This document shows positions 43,593 to 54,953 of a stretch of 64,000 bases of DNA, piece after piece. Numbering within the stretch: position 1 is the stretch's first letter; every line of letters begins with the position of its first letter. Both the position numbers and the translations under genes were made by a program. Under the pieces are notes generated by a model that had not been told where the DNA came from, ran no database searches, and saw only the letters and a program-made list of their open reading frames with translations. This stretch comes from Lepidurus packardi (taxonomy: Eukaryota > Arthropoda > Branchiopoda > Notostraca > Triopsidae), in assembly GCA_023053545.1 (NCBI GenBank), contig JAKZAN010000001.1, forward strand, positions 4,174,565 to 4,238,564, written 5' to 3'.

Positions 43593-43797
43593 CATATTGT
43601 ATAAAACATTGTTGTATAAAACACGCTGTTTTGTAAAAATAAAAAAAAAAAGTCTTCGTTCCTAATTAACCGAGACTCGTCTGGTTGTTCCGGCTTGATG
43701 TCATACAGCACACATCCGCTTTCTTGAACTGTGACCTCGCTATAACGACATTAACCTTTCAGGGATGACCCTTTCCTAAAACTTCCCCAAAGTTGGT

Positions 43798-43935
43798 GAT
43801 ACTCTGGAAAAGAAACGGGTATAGGGAAACGGGTGTAGTATACTCAGTGGTCTAATCCTTACCCGTTTGCTTATTTCGATCCGTTTTGTACCGAACCAAA
43901 CCTAAACTTTGGGAAAGTGGAATCCGTTTCTACTC
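43798..43935. repeat. Relative of the Tc1/mariner terminal repeat
   Basis: gggtatagggaaac, ctaatccttaccc and accaaacctaaac follow the same order as in the mariner end at 32965-33085. It is probably a solo end or MITE of that family. Confidence 0.65.
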
Positions 43936-44061
43936 CGAGCTCCAAGGCACAAAACATTCCCTTCCCTTTTCATTATATGGAACCTTTAATTCCCAAATGA
44001 ATCCATGGCCTTTCTATTCATTGGCAGAAATGAAAGTTTTCTGAATGCTGAAAGTATCAAT

Positions 44062-44345
44062 TGATACAAGCAGAAAGTCGGCTTTGAATATACTGAAACT
44101 TTAAAGTTCTAAACAACGTTGGAAGTGTGAACGTGTTTTTGAAACAAACTATTTCGATAGATAAAGTGTCGTATTTCGTCGTACAAGCAGAAAGTCGCCT
44201 TTGAATATACTGAAACTTTAAATTTCTAAACAACGTTGGAAGTGTGAACGTGTTTTTGGAACACACTATTCCATAGATAAAGTGCCGTATTTCAGTTCAG
44301 AAAGAAACAAATCGTCGTATTTCAGTGTAGAACAGGCAAAGGTGC
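44062..44345. repeat. Tandem repeat of about 117 bp, two copies plus a partial
   Basis: tacaagcagaaagtcg through gataaagtgtcgtatttc occurs at about 44064 and again at about 44181 with few changes. A partial third (cgtatttcagt) follows. The open frames across it are by-products. Confidence 0.8.
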
Positions 44346-44588
44346 GGTCGCATTTCAATTTAAAAAAAAAGTTTTCTTGCAAAAATGGAGCCTCCCCGAG
44401 TAGTGAAAAGGAGAGGCGGATATAAGCGTTACCTTGAACTTCACCCAACAGCCCGAATTCCGAAATGAACATTATTCAGGCTAAAGCAGACAATGAGTAA
44501 GTATTTGCAAAAATTTATTATTAATCTAACTGTATGCGCTTCAAATTCGTAGGGGTGTCTTAGGAGTTATTTTTCTATATTGTATAAT

Positions 44589-44611
44589 CTTGAACGGTGT
44601 CACCGTTCAAG
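44589..44611. other. Perfect 23-base palindrome
   Basis: CTTGAACGGTG-T-CACCGTTCAAG, an 11-base inverted pair around one base, stands in unique sequence. It could be a dimeric-protein binding site or a cruciform; no function is shown. Confidence 0.7.
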
Positions 44612-44753
44612 ACGGGGACTTTCTCTGCACTATTTTTATTTATTTTTAAACGGTTCACGCACCGAAATAGTGGTGAACAAGGCCAGTAAAGAATAAGAGT
44701 ATCAGAGCTATAGTAGTATAGGTACCACCATTACTGCCACCTCCATTACTGCC

Positions 44754-44854
44754 GCACCAATAGGAAGCCTCCATTTCTCCCAAGCCCCGCCCCTTTTATG
44801 GCTGCACCAATAGGATGCCTTCATTTCTCCCCTAGTCCCCGCCCTGACGCCTGC
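44754..44854 (+). promoter_or_regulatory. Duplicated CCAAT/GC-box block
   Basis: Two copies of gcaccaatagga(a/t)gcct followed by catttctccc and ccccgccc, about 60 bases apart. Each has a CCAAT word and a GC box, a promoter-like layout upstream of the 33-bp repeat array and the plus-strand small genes. Confidence 0.45.
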
Positions 44855-44970
44855 GCAGTATGGTTTGACAACACCTAGTTTCTAGCGTTTCCGCCACTTT
44901 CACGTTGGCGCTGTCCTCACAATTGAGCAGCTCTCGTGTCGACAACAGTGTCCTCCGCAAACAAACTTAA

Positions 44971-45331
44971 TTACCATTAAAGTTAAAGACACTTTTTCGG
45001 ACTCGACATTAAAGTTAAAGACACTTTTTCAGGATTACCATTAAAGTTAAAGACACTTTTTCAGATTCGACATTAAAGTTAAGGACACTTTTTCGAGAAT
45101 AGACATTAAAGTTAAAGACACTTTTTCAGAATCAACATTAAAGTTAAGGACACTTTTTCGAGAATAGACATTAAAGTTAAAGACACTTTTCGAGATTCAT
45201 CATTTAAGTTAAAGACACTTTTTTCACAAAATACACACACATTTAAGTAAAGACACTTTTTCAAAAATAGACATTAAAGTTAATGACACTTTTTCGGAGA
45301 TAGACATTTAAGTTAAAGACACTTTTTGTAA
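44971..45331 (+). repeat. 33-bp tandem array, about 11 copies
   Basis: The unit acattaaagttaaagacac followed by tttttc and a variable tail is repeated about 11 times with small changes. It lies at the left side of the polymerase-type gene cluster and could mark an element edge or control region. Confidence 0.9.
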
Positions 45332-45817
45332 GTTTAACCTTCGAAATGTATTTTCTTTCAACAAATACAATTACAAATTCATTCAAAATAATGGTTGGTG
45401 GTTTCACTACACTGTAAGATTTTTTGGAGAGTGTGCCATCATGCTCATCAGGCTATCAACTGTTGCACACACACTGATAACACCAACTCACCAACTCTTG
45501 CGTTTGCACAGCCCCTCTGGCTAGGGTGCTTGTCAGCTCACACTCCCCTCAAGCTCCTGTGTTGGCCAATCCTCACTCTTCCATCGGTATGATTCCTCAG
45601 ATGAGCGCGCTTGACAACCCCCTCTTTGACATCTGTGCAACCCTTAGACTGAACAGTTTCAAAATCCCCAATTCTCGCAACCACACACCCACACACACGT
45701 TCCAACCAGGGTGTTTGACAAACTCAAGGCTATCACCAGCACGTCTCCCATTTATGAAACCAGTGGAACCAACACAGATCAACACGATGGTTCAATAAAC
45801 TCTGCTAGAGCATAAGA
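45332..45817 (+). other. Leader region with disjoint Pro/Ser-rich frames
   Basis: Open stretches in two frames (45526-45798 and an overlapping one) lack motifs and do not join cleanly. I do not call a gene; an upstream coding exon of the next gene remains possible. Confidence 0.35.
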
Positions 45818-46261
45818 ATGACTGAAGACTTGGCTGTAGTCTATTTGAGATTAGTCGACAACAGCCCTGTGGAGTTAACCACATGTTTTATTAATTCCAA
45901 ATTATCTCGAAACAATTTTTACTACCAACATTTCACATGGGGAAATGACCATGATCAAGACTGGTCCTTTGACACGATGGGTGTTTTCTTCAATCATCTA
46001 GCCCGCTCAATCCGAAAATATCGAGTTTTAACATGGGGCGATCCCTCGTTTGAAATTCTCTCACAAGGACTTCAACAACCCATTGAGAACTTGGCAGGAT
46101 ACAATTGTCCTACAGTCAACGAAATTTTCTGTCCATTTGAACCACCCTATTGTCCTAAACATCAAACAACCCCAACTCTTTGTACGCTATTCCAAACCTA
46201 CAAATTCGCTTATTGGTTAACCCGAGATGAAGAACGAATCAATGTAAATACACGTTGTTAA
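45818..46261 (+). CDS. Conserved-looking 147-aa protein of the polymerase cluster
   Basis: An intact frame from the ATG at 45818. It has a beta-rich N-terminus (LAVVYLRLVDNSPVELTT), FFNHLARSIRKYRVLTWGD, and a Cys/Pro-rich end with NEIFCPFEPPYCPKH and TLCTLFQTYKFAYWL. The paired cysteines and aromatic run resemble small proteins I associate with Polinton/adintovirus-like loci in invertebrates, but I cannot name it. A GTAAAT after ERIN could be a donor, in which case the last residues change. Function unknown. Confidence 0.6.
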   Translation: MTEDLAVVYLRLVDNSPVELTTCFINSKLSRNNFYYQHFTWGNDHDQDWSFDTMGVFFNHLARSIRKYRVLTWGDPSFEILSQGLQQPIENLAGYNCPTVNEIFCPFEPPYCPKHQTTPTLCTLFQTYKFAYWLTRDEERINVNTRC

Positions 46262-46381
46262 ATAATTTCGAGACTTATATTTGAATGTTGCGCCGCACAC
46301 ATATACACACAACTTATAGATGTCGCCTTATGCGTACAACAACAACAAACACGAGGTTAAAAGAAATCCTTTTCACAATTC

Positions 46382-46822
46382 ATGTCGAAACGAACACTAG
46401 TTCACGTGTTTGAACATATTTTGTTTGTAGGAATCGGTCAAGGTAAAGGAAATCAAGTAACAATGAAAACCCCAGCTTTTTTAAATTTGGAGACGAATGC
46501 TGGTGGGTTATTATCTAATTTGTTATTTATAAACTAATCATTATTTGTGTTGATGTTTTTCTTTCTATTTGTAGAGCATGAAGATCTGGATAAATGGTTA
46601 GATGCTATGTTGGTAGAATTTCCAATTCTCCAAGATTTGGACGTAACACCAAACACTCAAGCTGCCAACATCCCCGATGTCCCCAACATCCCCAATATCA
46701 ACGTTATCCAAACAACCTCAGCCCTTTCACCCGCAAACCTGGCCCAGCTAGAAACAGTTCTGTCTGTTTTAAATAAAAATACGACAACCGTGAATATTAA
46801 TGTTAACATTATAAATTTGTGA
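46382..46822 (+). CDS. 122-aa protein of the polymerase cluster
   Basis: Exons 46382-46502 and 46575-46822, with a 72-base intron, are in phase. It starts MSKRTLVHVFEHILFVGIGQ, continues with an acidic helix (HEDLDKWLDAMLVEFPIL), then a Pro/Asn-rich repeat (IPDVPNIPNINV), and ends NVNIINL. It follows the 147-aa gene on the same strand. No known domain. Confidence 0.5.
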
Positions 46823-46882
46823 AAAAAAAAACAAAAAAAAAAACATACACATTCAACTTTAATCTGGTTATTTATTTTCATT

Positions 46883-47955
<1,073 letters not shown>

Positions 47956-47967
47956 GAGTACCTATTC

Positions 47968-47998
<31 letters not shown>

Positions 47999-47999
47999 C

Positions 48000-48482
48000 T
48001 TACCGTCTATCCATAAATTGGGTAACGCTGGGGGTCTCTTCAACACTTGACTGCAATGGACTATCATACATGTCGGGTTTAGAAATGTTATTAATCGGTG
48101 TTTGAAAGGGTTGTGGTGAAAAGCTGCGAGTGTTGTTTACACGTGTGGGTGTTAAATCACTCTCAACACCCCCATGTTTTAAAGATGGAACCGTGGGAAC
48201 AGAAGGTAAAGAAACATGTGTTGACGATGCAGCCCTCTCATGACCTGGGTGAGCAGCCTTGTAGCGTTGAAACGTTTTTTCAAACAGGTGCAACTTATTC
48301 TCAATGCTTAATTCAGGATTATTGAGAATATTCCGCATTTCCTCTTCCGCCCGATAAAATTCTGTTAGTTTGAAACTGGGGGGCGGTTTTATGGCAGACT
48401 GCGATTCCCGATGCAAAACTTGATCAATTTTGTTGGCTATGTCTAGCGGCACTAACCGCATGGGACGCGCTGCTTTGGCCAT
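48000..48482 (-). CDS. 160-aa protein of the polymerase cluster
   Basis: Starts [20 protein letters not shown]. The central helix [20 protein letters not shown] with [18 protein letters not shown] follows a pattern (short basic N-terminus, 'E/M..IL.N..LS...K...Y...L.RY') that I associate with small proteins next to Polinton/adintovirus-like polymerases. The C-terminal half is Ser/Pro/Thr-rich. The stop overlaps a strong donor (ACG|GTAAGT), so the last codon may be spliced onward across the TA tract. Its start overlaps the end of the next gene by 59 bases. Function unknown. Confidence 0.6.
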   Translation of the reverse strand: MAKAARPMRLVPLDIANKIDQVLHRESQSAIKPPPSFKLTEFYRAEEEMRNILNNPELSIENKLHLFEKTFQRYKAAHPGHERAASSTHVSLPSVPTVPSLKHGGVESDLTPTRVNNTRSFSPQPFQTPINNISKPDMYDSPLQSSVEETPSVTQFMDRR

Positions 48483-48801
48483 GGCGACGTAAAAAAGCTA
48501 AAGCGGGGTTAAGTACGTTTAAAATAAATCCTCCACCCTTCTGTACTATTCGTTTATGACGATAGCGGAAACTCTGTTTGGATTGAGCCAAATCTCGAAG
48601 AATAGACTTGAAACGACGTAGCTTTTGTTTCTCTTTTTCCTGAAGAGGGATAACACCCTTGACTAAATTCAAGATGATTTCGCAAATAACGTTAATAAGG
48701 GGTCGGTCAGCGTTCTGAAGGATAATTTGACGGAGTTTGGGCTGACAGCAACATAAAGTTTTCAAATAAGGTTTGTATTTCTTCACCTGTTTAAGACACA
48801 T
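48424..48801 (-). CDS. 125-aa basic protein of the polymerase cluster
   Basis: Intact frame, start MCLKQVKKYKPYLKTLCCCQ. The core KLRQIILQNADRPLINVICE, then LNLVKGVIPLQEKEKQKLRR and RIVQKGGGFI, matches a recurring small-protein type in Polinton/adintovirus-like loci (helix, 'GxIPL', basic helix, 'QKGG'). Highly basic and helical; possibly DNA- or virion-associated. It precedes the 160-aa gene in transcription order and overlaps it, as in compact viral genomes. Confidence 0.65.
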   Translation of the reverse strand: MCLKQVKKYKPYLKTLCCCQPKLRQIILQNADRPLINVICEIILNLVKGVIPLQEKEKQKLRRFKSILRDLAQSKQSFRYRHKRIVQKGGGFILNVLNPALAFLRRHGQSSASHAVSAARHSQQN

Positions 48802-48847
48802 CCTCTCGTTGTCTGTTTACCTCCAAAGCCAGTGTGCGACTAAAGGT

Positions 48848-48991
48848 TTACCCACTCGAAGATCGCGCTTTAAAGGCTAAAATAAGACGCGTCATAATCG
48901 ACAACCATTCAGCTAGAGTTTGAAGGGTTTGCGCGGCAACCTGTCGACAGCGAGTGCGCCATTTCTTCCCAAATCTTTTATCATGAACCAT
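48848..48991 (-). CDS. 47-aa basic helical protein (possible)
   Basis: A short frame, MVHDKRFGKKWRTRCRQVAA followed by an amphipathic helix, stops at 48848. It lies in the gap between the polymerase and the 125-aa gene, on the same strand. Strongly basic. It could be a small virion or regulatory protein, or chance. Confidence 0.4.
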   Translation of the reverse strand: MVHDKRFGKKWRTRCRQVAAQTLQTLAEWLSIMTRLILAFKARSSSG

Positions 48992-49054
48992 CTTGCAGCT
49001 TCAAAGGTTGAGTGACAACTAAACTAGACATGGGTTATAGACACAATTTAAACT

Positions 49055-51981
49055 TTATTCATCATCTTCATTACAATATCCGTAAGCGTGACTGGTAACA
49101 AGATCTGGGAGCCAGAAACGTTTATCATCAAGAGCAGACAATGACAATTTACGAGTTTGATAAGTATAAATTTGATGGTTGAATGAGCGGAGAGTGGTAT
49201 TGGTAGTATATACCTCGCTGCGCTCACCATACAACACTTGACGGTAAAGGTCTAACGATAATTCACGACGGGTGGCTTCTCGGGTAGTGCCCTTGGCCTT
49301 TCGTTGTTCTTCAACCGTGTCAAAACGTATACAATAGAGTTTGGGTCGTAAAGCTACAATTTCCACAATACGGTTTTGTCCAGCCTCGTTCTTAAACATG
49401 CCTAGACGTTTATCGTTGTCAGCATAGTAATATGGACTGGATGGATGTTGGTTGGAGGTATCAAAGTGGGTGGTTAGACGATGACGCATCTCTTCCCAGA
49501 ATCCGGTAGGGCTTTCCACACTGTAGCAAAAACTGTCGGTATCGGTAAAAACCAAGCGGCAGCGCGAACCAAAATGTGGGCGAATAATGTTGTAGTGGAA
49601 ATCGTACATATGCATTTTGGCTAATTCCAATATTGCAAAACCTACAAGAATTGGTTTGTTATAAAAAACGTCGGTTTTTCTCATCTGGATGAGTGCTAAA
49701 TCATTCGAAATGCGTCGTGCATGGCTGAAGGCTGGACTGGCTGTTAAACTCACAAGAGTTTTCTCATTGTTTATTACATAGATGTTGACTCGGTTGTCTA
49801 CGTTTTCTACAGTTTTACCTGAAATGTTAACCGAAGGTTAGTCAAAAGTATGAGTTTAAGTTAGAATGATTTTACCAAAGATGGAATTATTCATCAGTTT
49901 GAACGATTCACGATCAGCGTCATTGGTGGCGGCAGCTCGCAAAGCGGTGTTGCATTCGATGTAGGGCTGAAACAGCGTTGTCTGACGAAATCTGATACCC
50001 CCATGCATTCGGGTCACTAACAATCCGTGACTTAAAGCCAGCTGCAACATTCTGTAATGAATCAGATATTTTTCTTTAGCGTTTAAGGTGACACATAGTT
50101 TTTCAACACGAGAGGGAAATGTTTTCCCATCCTTCAGATAATGCCCTTGGATTGCGGGGCTTAGCATATCCCATGTTATTTGTTCTTTGCGGGGGAGAAA
50201 GGGAAAATCGTCGTGTTCTTCGTGTAAATGGGCAGGATATTCCATGTCGACTAGTAGGGCATAACCATAGAGCGAATCTGGGGTTAACGAGAGGATTTCG
50301 TTCAAACTGGGGCATTCTTTGGTTGATAACCAGCAAATTCCATCGGTGGGTAAAGCTTGAACCATCGCCCATCCATACAAGTTGTTAGCATCGATATATT
50401 CGATGGAGCTATTAGGGCGTGTAGGATCATAATGTGGCAAGTCTGGTAAATTGGCTACAGCATGACGTTGGGACACCATGGTTAGCCCCCCTCGCACGTT
50501 TTGTTTAACCATACTATGCATGGTTACATCGGTCATAAGTTCCATCGTCACCCCCGTTGTGTACAAACAGGCGTTCCAGCTAAAATGCGAAATGCTGTAA
50601 AAATGGGCTACATCCAAACCCGAATGGTGATAGGTTGTTTGACGTAAGGTGGAAAAGCAGTCGGCTAGAATGCGGACATCGCACTCTAAATACAAGTTGT
50701 GATAGTCGCGTAATGTGCGACATTGGAAAGTATCCCAAACGTTTTGTGCATGAATGTAATCCTCATCTGAAACTGAGCAACCAGTTAGGGTGGAGAAAAA
50801 GGCCAGTTGAGATGGTAAATGTGGTAAATCAAGAGCTGTCAGACTAGTCATGAACTCGTAGGGAAATATCCCTTTGCGCGCTAAGAGTTTGAGTTTCTCT
50901 TGATTCCCCGCTACCGCAGCCGCACGGTTCAAACATTGAAAGGAGTGGAGCCCCTTTTTCAAGAGAACTTGAGCCCAACGTTCCAAACTAGTGTTCATAA
51001 ATTGAAGACTGTCCAGAAAGCGAACGTTATCAACTTTAAAAGTCAAGAACTTTTCCATGGATTTGGGGATAATGTCAATGTCTTGCCCGTAATGCTCCAA
51101 TGCTTGACAGATGAAATGTCCATCGTAATTCCTATAAACAACAGATTATTTGGATTCGGTTTATCGGTTTTCACAGATACTTACTGTAAATTGTGGAAGT
51201 AGACAGGTAATTCGTAGTTTTCCAATTTACAATGGAGATTACAACCTCGGTGAGCAATACCCCGGAAAGAACCGTCAAAATGATCATGATCTATCATACG
51301 CTCGGACAAATCTTGGGGTAAGGGTTTCTTGCAGTGTACGCATATAGTAGCTGTATGTCGGGCTCGTATTGCCATTGACACATCTTTTTCATTGAGGGGA
51401 AAATTTGTTGAGCGCACCACTTGTTCAAGATTTGCTGCTGTTTCTAAGATGTTTTGTAGGAAAATCTGACCTGCATTAGGGCCAACATAGCGCTGGTATG
51501 CCACTTCACTCCCCTGCAGGTCGAGCACCAAATAACAAAAAGATAGAGCTTCGTGACGATGAAGCTTTTGATTGACGGGAGAGTGTTCTTCATCAGTTGG
51601 ATCATAAGAAACTAAAAGAGATTCAAAATCGGCAAAAGCTATGTAAGGGGCACGTTGTGCTGCATTAAAACATCGCATCTGAACAAAATCGTTCTTCCCA
51701 GGAGTGGGGAGTCGAACTGCTTTTTGTTTGTTTTCCAAACAGTACATTTTATGAGCATCTAGGGACCGGGAACTTTTAAACGCGTTTAGACATTTGAGAC
51801 AATAATGATCCTTATGTAGTTGATCTTTACCCAACAAACGATTTGGTGAAAGAATAGGCCAGAAATGTCCTTGCCCCGGACCGGTGCATGTATACAAAAG
51901 ATTAACCGGTTCTTGGCAGAGGGTGGTGTTGGGTTTCCGCCGACTGTAGAAATGTTCGGTTATTTCTGCCGTTGAAAACAT
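49055..51981 (-). CDS. Protein-primed family B DNA polymerase (Polinton/adintovirus type)
   Basis: Exons 51185-51981, 49876-51131 and 49055-49818, with introns of 53 and 57 bases, join in phase to 938 aa without a stop. In order: a Cys/His cluster (CLKCLNAF..H), exonuclease I AFADFESLL, an HNH/endonuclease-VII-like insert (CVHCKK..DHDHFDG..HRGCN), exonuclease II NYDGHFI, exonuclease III YLECDVRILAD, polymerase motif A DANNLYGWAM, motif B LMNNSIFG (K follows the splice), and motif C FTDTDSF. This is the DNA_pol_B_2 family used by Polintons, adintoviruses and bidnaviruses to replicate linear DNA from a protein primer. All catalytic residues checked are present. Spliceosomal introns suggest expression in the nucleus or long residence in the host genome. 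Confidence 0.92.
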
Positions 51982-52081
51982 TCGCAGAAATGCAGTCTAG
52001 TTTTCGCAGAATAGCCATTAAAAAATCCTATAAACACAACCAGTACCAGAACATTATGGGTATACTAAAAATGCTTCGTTT

Positions 52082-52205
52082 TTTGTAAAAAAAAAAACAA
52101 CAAAAAAACACATATTTGTTACTCTGCAGATTTATTAAGACACAAAAAACAAACAAAAACAAAAAAAATATACATATTTGTTACTGTGCAGATTTATTAA
52201 GACGC
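52082..52205 (+). repeat. A-rich tandem of acatatttgttactctgcag, two copies
   Basis: acatatttgttact(c/g)tgcagatttattaagac occurs twice about 60 bases apart within poly-A tracts, at the upstream edge of the polymerase gene. Confidence 0.75.
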
Positions 52206-52780
52206 ATCGTAACATTTTTATTAAATTTCCCCGAAAATATCTATCTGTCTTTCTGCGTCTTAGCAGCCAGCCACCTACACCACATGCCTTTTGGGGGGCG
52301 CAAAAAGCTTTTATCGGGATGTGGGTGCTCTGACAGACTGGGTCTTTATGCGGGCTTCTTACGCACTTGCCCGTTTATTTATAAGCTCGATGGACTAACT
52401 CCCTTTTCTTTCCTTTATTTTTTAAGAATAATTCTGGTCGATCCTTTGCATCTCTATTTTGATTTTCGCATACTGTGGTATACCAATCCTGCGGTTTTCT
52501 GACGACCTTCTCGGTCCCCAGAGTAATATTCAGGTAAAAGGCCAGAAAATGAAAGGGTATATTCGCAAACCTCCCAGTGCAGTTCAAAAAAGGTCACGAC
52601 GGTTTACAAAGCGCGTAATTTAAATCTATTGCTTTAAACTATGAAGCTTAAAATAAAAGCTTTAAGCTTAAAATAAAAGATGAATGAACTAGGTCAAAGC
52701 ACAACACGTATACACATTATAGACTATTTCGCGTTACCCAGGTTGCACCACGAGGAGGCAGTCTATTTTGCAACCCATAC
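52206..52780. other. No recognised gene
   Basis: Between the polymerase gene and the inverted repeat at 52781. A 128-codon open stretch (52116-52502) lacks motifs and is not called. Confidence 0.4.
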
Positions 52781-52910
52781 CAACACGTTCTCCAAAGTCT
52801 AGCACAGCTATCTCGTGTGGTAGGTTTGAGAGACTTGGCACACGGCTCTGGTGTGCTTTTATAGCGGGACGAAATCAATTGAGAAATTTCAGGCCTCAAC
52901 CGCTTGGTGC
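52781..52910 (+). repeat. Left inverted repeat bracketing the KDZ block
   Basis: From caacacgttctccaaagtct to ctcaaccgcttggtg this matches 62030-62165 in inverted orientation, with one short indel. It is a candidate terminal repeat of a 9.4-kb KDZ element. Just inside it, a ccgcaaactgtttat..atttccacgtg unit is duplicated (52914-53010). Confidence 0.8.
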
Positions 52911-53023
52911 CGCCGCAAACTGTTTATGTACAAATCTCACATTAATTTCCACGTGCGCTTGGGAGCACCGCAAACTGTTTATTTGCAAATCCCACGTTAA
53001 TTTCCACGTGTTGATTTCCAAAA

Positions 53024-54752
53024 ATGAGCTGGATTTGCGACACTAAAAAAACTTGTCCGAACTGTGCAACAGTTCAACATTTCATGCGTAAGACCTGCAC
53101 GAAATGTGGCGTCAATACTCAATTTCGAGACGAAATTGAGCAGAAGCGCGCATCCGAACTGGAAGCGTGCTATGAAAAAGGAAGACAGGCTTCCGTTAGT
53201 CGTAACAATGTAAACCGCATTAAGAAGCAGATCTTGAAATACGTAAGTGAAGCTGCAATTAACAAACATAGGTCAAGATATTAATGTAATTTACAATACA
53301 TTGCAGATGGCACAGCTCGAGGGGGCTGGGAGTAAGTGTGTGCTCTTCATAGTTGGAAAAGAGCCAGCGCACCGGTGCAGCCTGATGACGTATAATAAGG
53401 ACTCTACGGACACTACGGACTCCGCTGGTGATAAAGTTCTGAACGACAAGGCGAAAGGAACTCTGGAAGGTTTGAAACGAAATTATCTTTCCGCGCTCAA
53501 CAGGTTATGTGCTGAAGTATAATTAATTTCTTTTCGGCAATAATGCTATATTTTTTTTTATTATAGCCTCGACCCTGAAAGACCAAACCCAGGTGAAGCT
53601 ACCGGTGCCTTGGATCCTTTAAATGTTGAAGAAGTGACTGCACCAGCCGATATGGTACAATTGAAATCGGCCTTTTTCATTCATTTCTTTTTCAAAATGC
53701 TGCGAAAATATATTTAAAAAGGAATATTCGTAGGCAATTCAAAGCTCTGACGAAAGCCGTGGCTGCTATGACATGGTGACCAGCAACACTGAAGTACCTA
53801 GCCATACACATCCTCAATTTTCTGAATGAACTTATTTCGAAGTCTAGTTTACCAGTTATATCTAATTCTTATATGTCTTTTACAGGGTACTGGGGCGGAA
53901 CATGCGACAATGACGCGGGTAAAGGAACGCTTACGTGCCTCAGCGGTGAAGCCAACAAAAGGTATAATTTGTGCAGTAAATAATGCTAGTTACTTTGTCA
54001 AGAACTTGCTTCCCAGGAAATGTACCCAAGAAGACGAGGACAGGAACGGGTTGTGAAGCAGAGCCTAACGAAAAGCTAGTAAATACCGTAGTTATATAGG
54101 GTCTATAATGTTAGAGAAATATTTTAAAAGAATAAATTTTCATAGGCATTAAATCAAAGCTCTGGAAGCGGCTGCTGTGAGATAATGACCAGAACTGAAG
54201 TACCTAACCATGTAGATCCTCAAGACTCTGTACGAACTAATTTCGAAGTCCATGCAGTTACCATATTCAATTCTTATACATCTATTACAGGCTACTTGGA
54301 CGGAACATGCGAATATGCCGCCGGTAAAAGAACGCATACGTGCATCAGCAGAAAAGCCAGCAAAGGGTAATTTGTGCAGTAATACTGGTTACTTTATCAA
54401 CAACGGTTCATTGCTTCCTAGGAAATGTACTCAAGAAGAAGAGGACAGAAAAGTATTGTGAAACTCAGCTTAACGAAAAGTTGGTAAGTGCCGTAATTAG
54501 GAACTGCAACATTGCATAGATATACTAAAAAAAGGAATGTTCAAACAACGAGCTGATCAAGTACTTCAGCGACATATTTTTTTCTTTGTTAATACTCGGA
54601 CTACTGGATTACAGGGAGGTATGCAGGTTGACCACAAGGAAGGAAGATCTATGGGTGAACCAGGAAAACAATATGGTAATTACACAAAGACAAAGTATGA
54701 CATATTATATTTGACACTATATTTTCCGGCCATAGGTGTGGGAGTTTTCTGA
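53024..54752 (+). CDS. Zinc-ribbon protein with a tandemly duplicated three-exon block
   Basis: Exons: 53024-53242, 53307-53503, 53567-53654, block 1 (53734-53823, 53886-53961, 54017-54078), block 2 (54146-54229, 54291-54366, 54422-54483), 54615-54675 and 54736-54752. The first has a C-x2-C..C-x2-C ribbon (CPNC..CTKCG) and a basic helix. The blocks encode similar peptides (EHATMTRVKERLRASA / EHANMPPVKERIRASA) and have matching exon lengths and phases. In block 1 the first exon's donor is GA in place of GT and a stop follows (FSE then TGA), so that transcript path ends early unless the exon is skipped. Family not recognised. It may be a passenger gene of the KDZ element, lying between the inverted repeats. 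Confidence 0.65.
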
Positions 54753-54953
54753 AATGAAAGGCGATGAAGGGCATATTGTGTTTATAATTGAGCCAACGGC
54801 TTAAAAAAATACGAGAAGAAAAGTATTACGCCAGTGCAACTAAGAGTGATAATCGTCCCTGCCAATGTTTCTGCCAAATGATTGGAAGCCGTAATATAAA
54901 CCAGTGACAGTATATAAATACACCAGTACTTTCGTAATTTTCAATTGCTTCCC

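Noticed and set aside
45526..45798. 90-codon Pro/Ser-rich frame
   Set aside because: No motif and no clean joint to the following gene.
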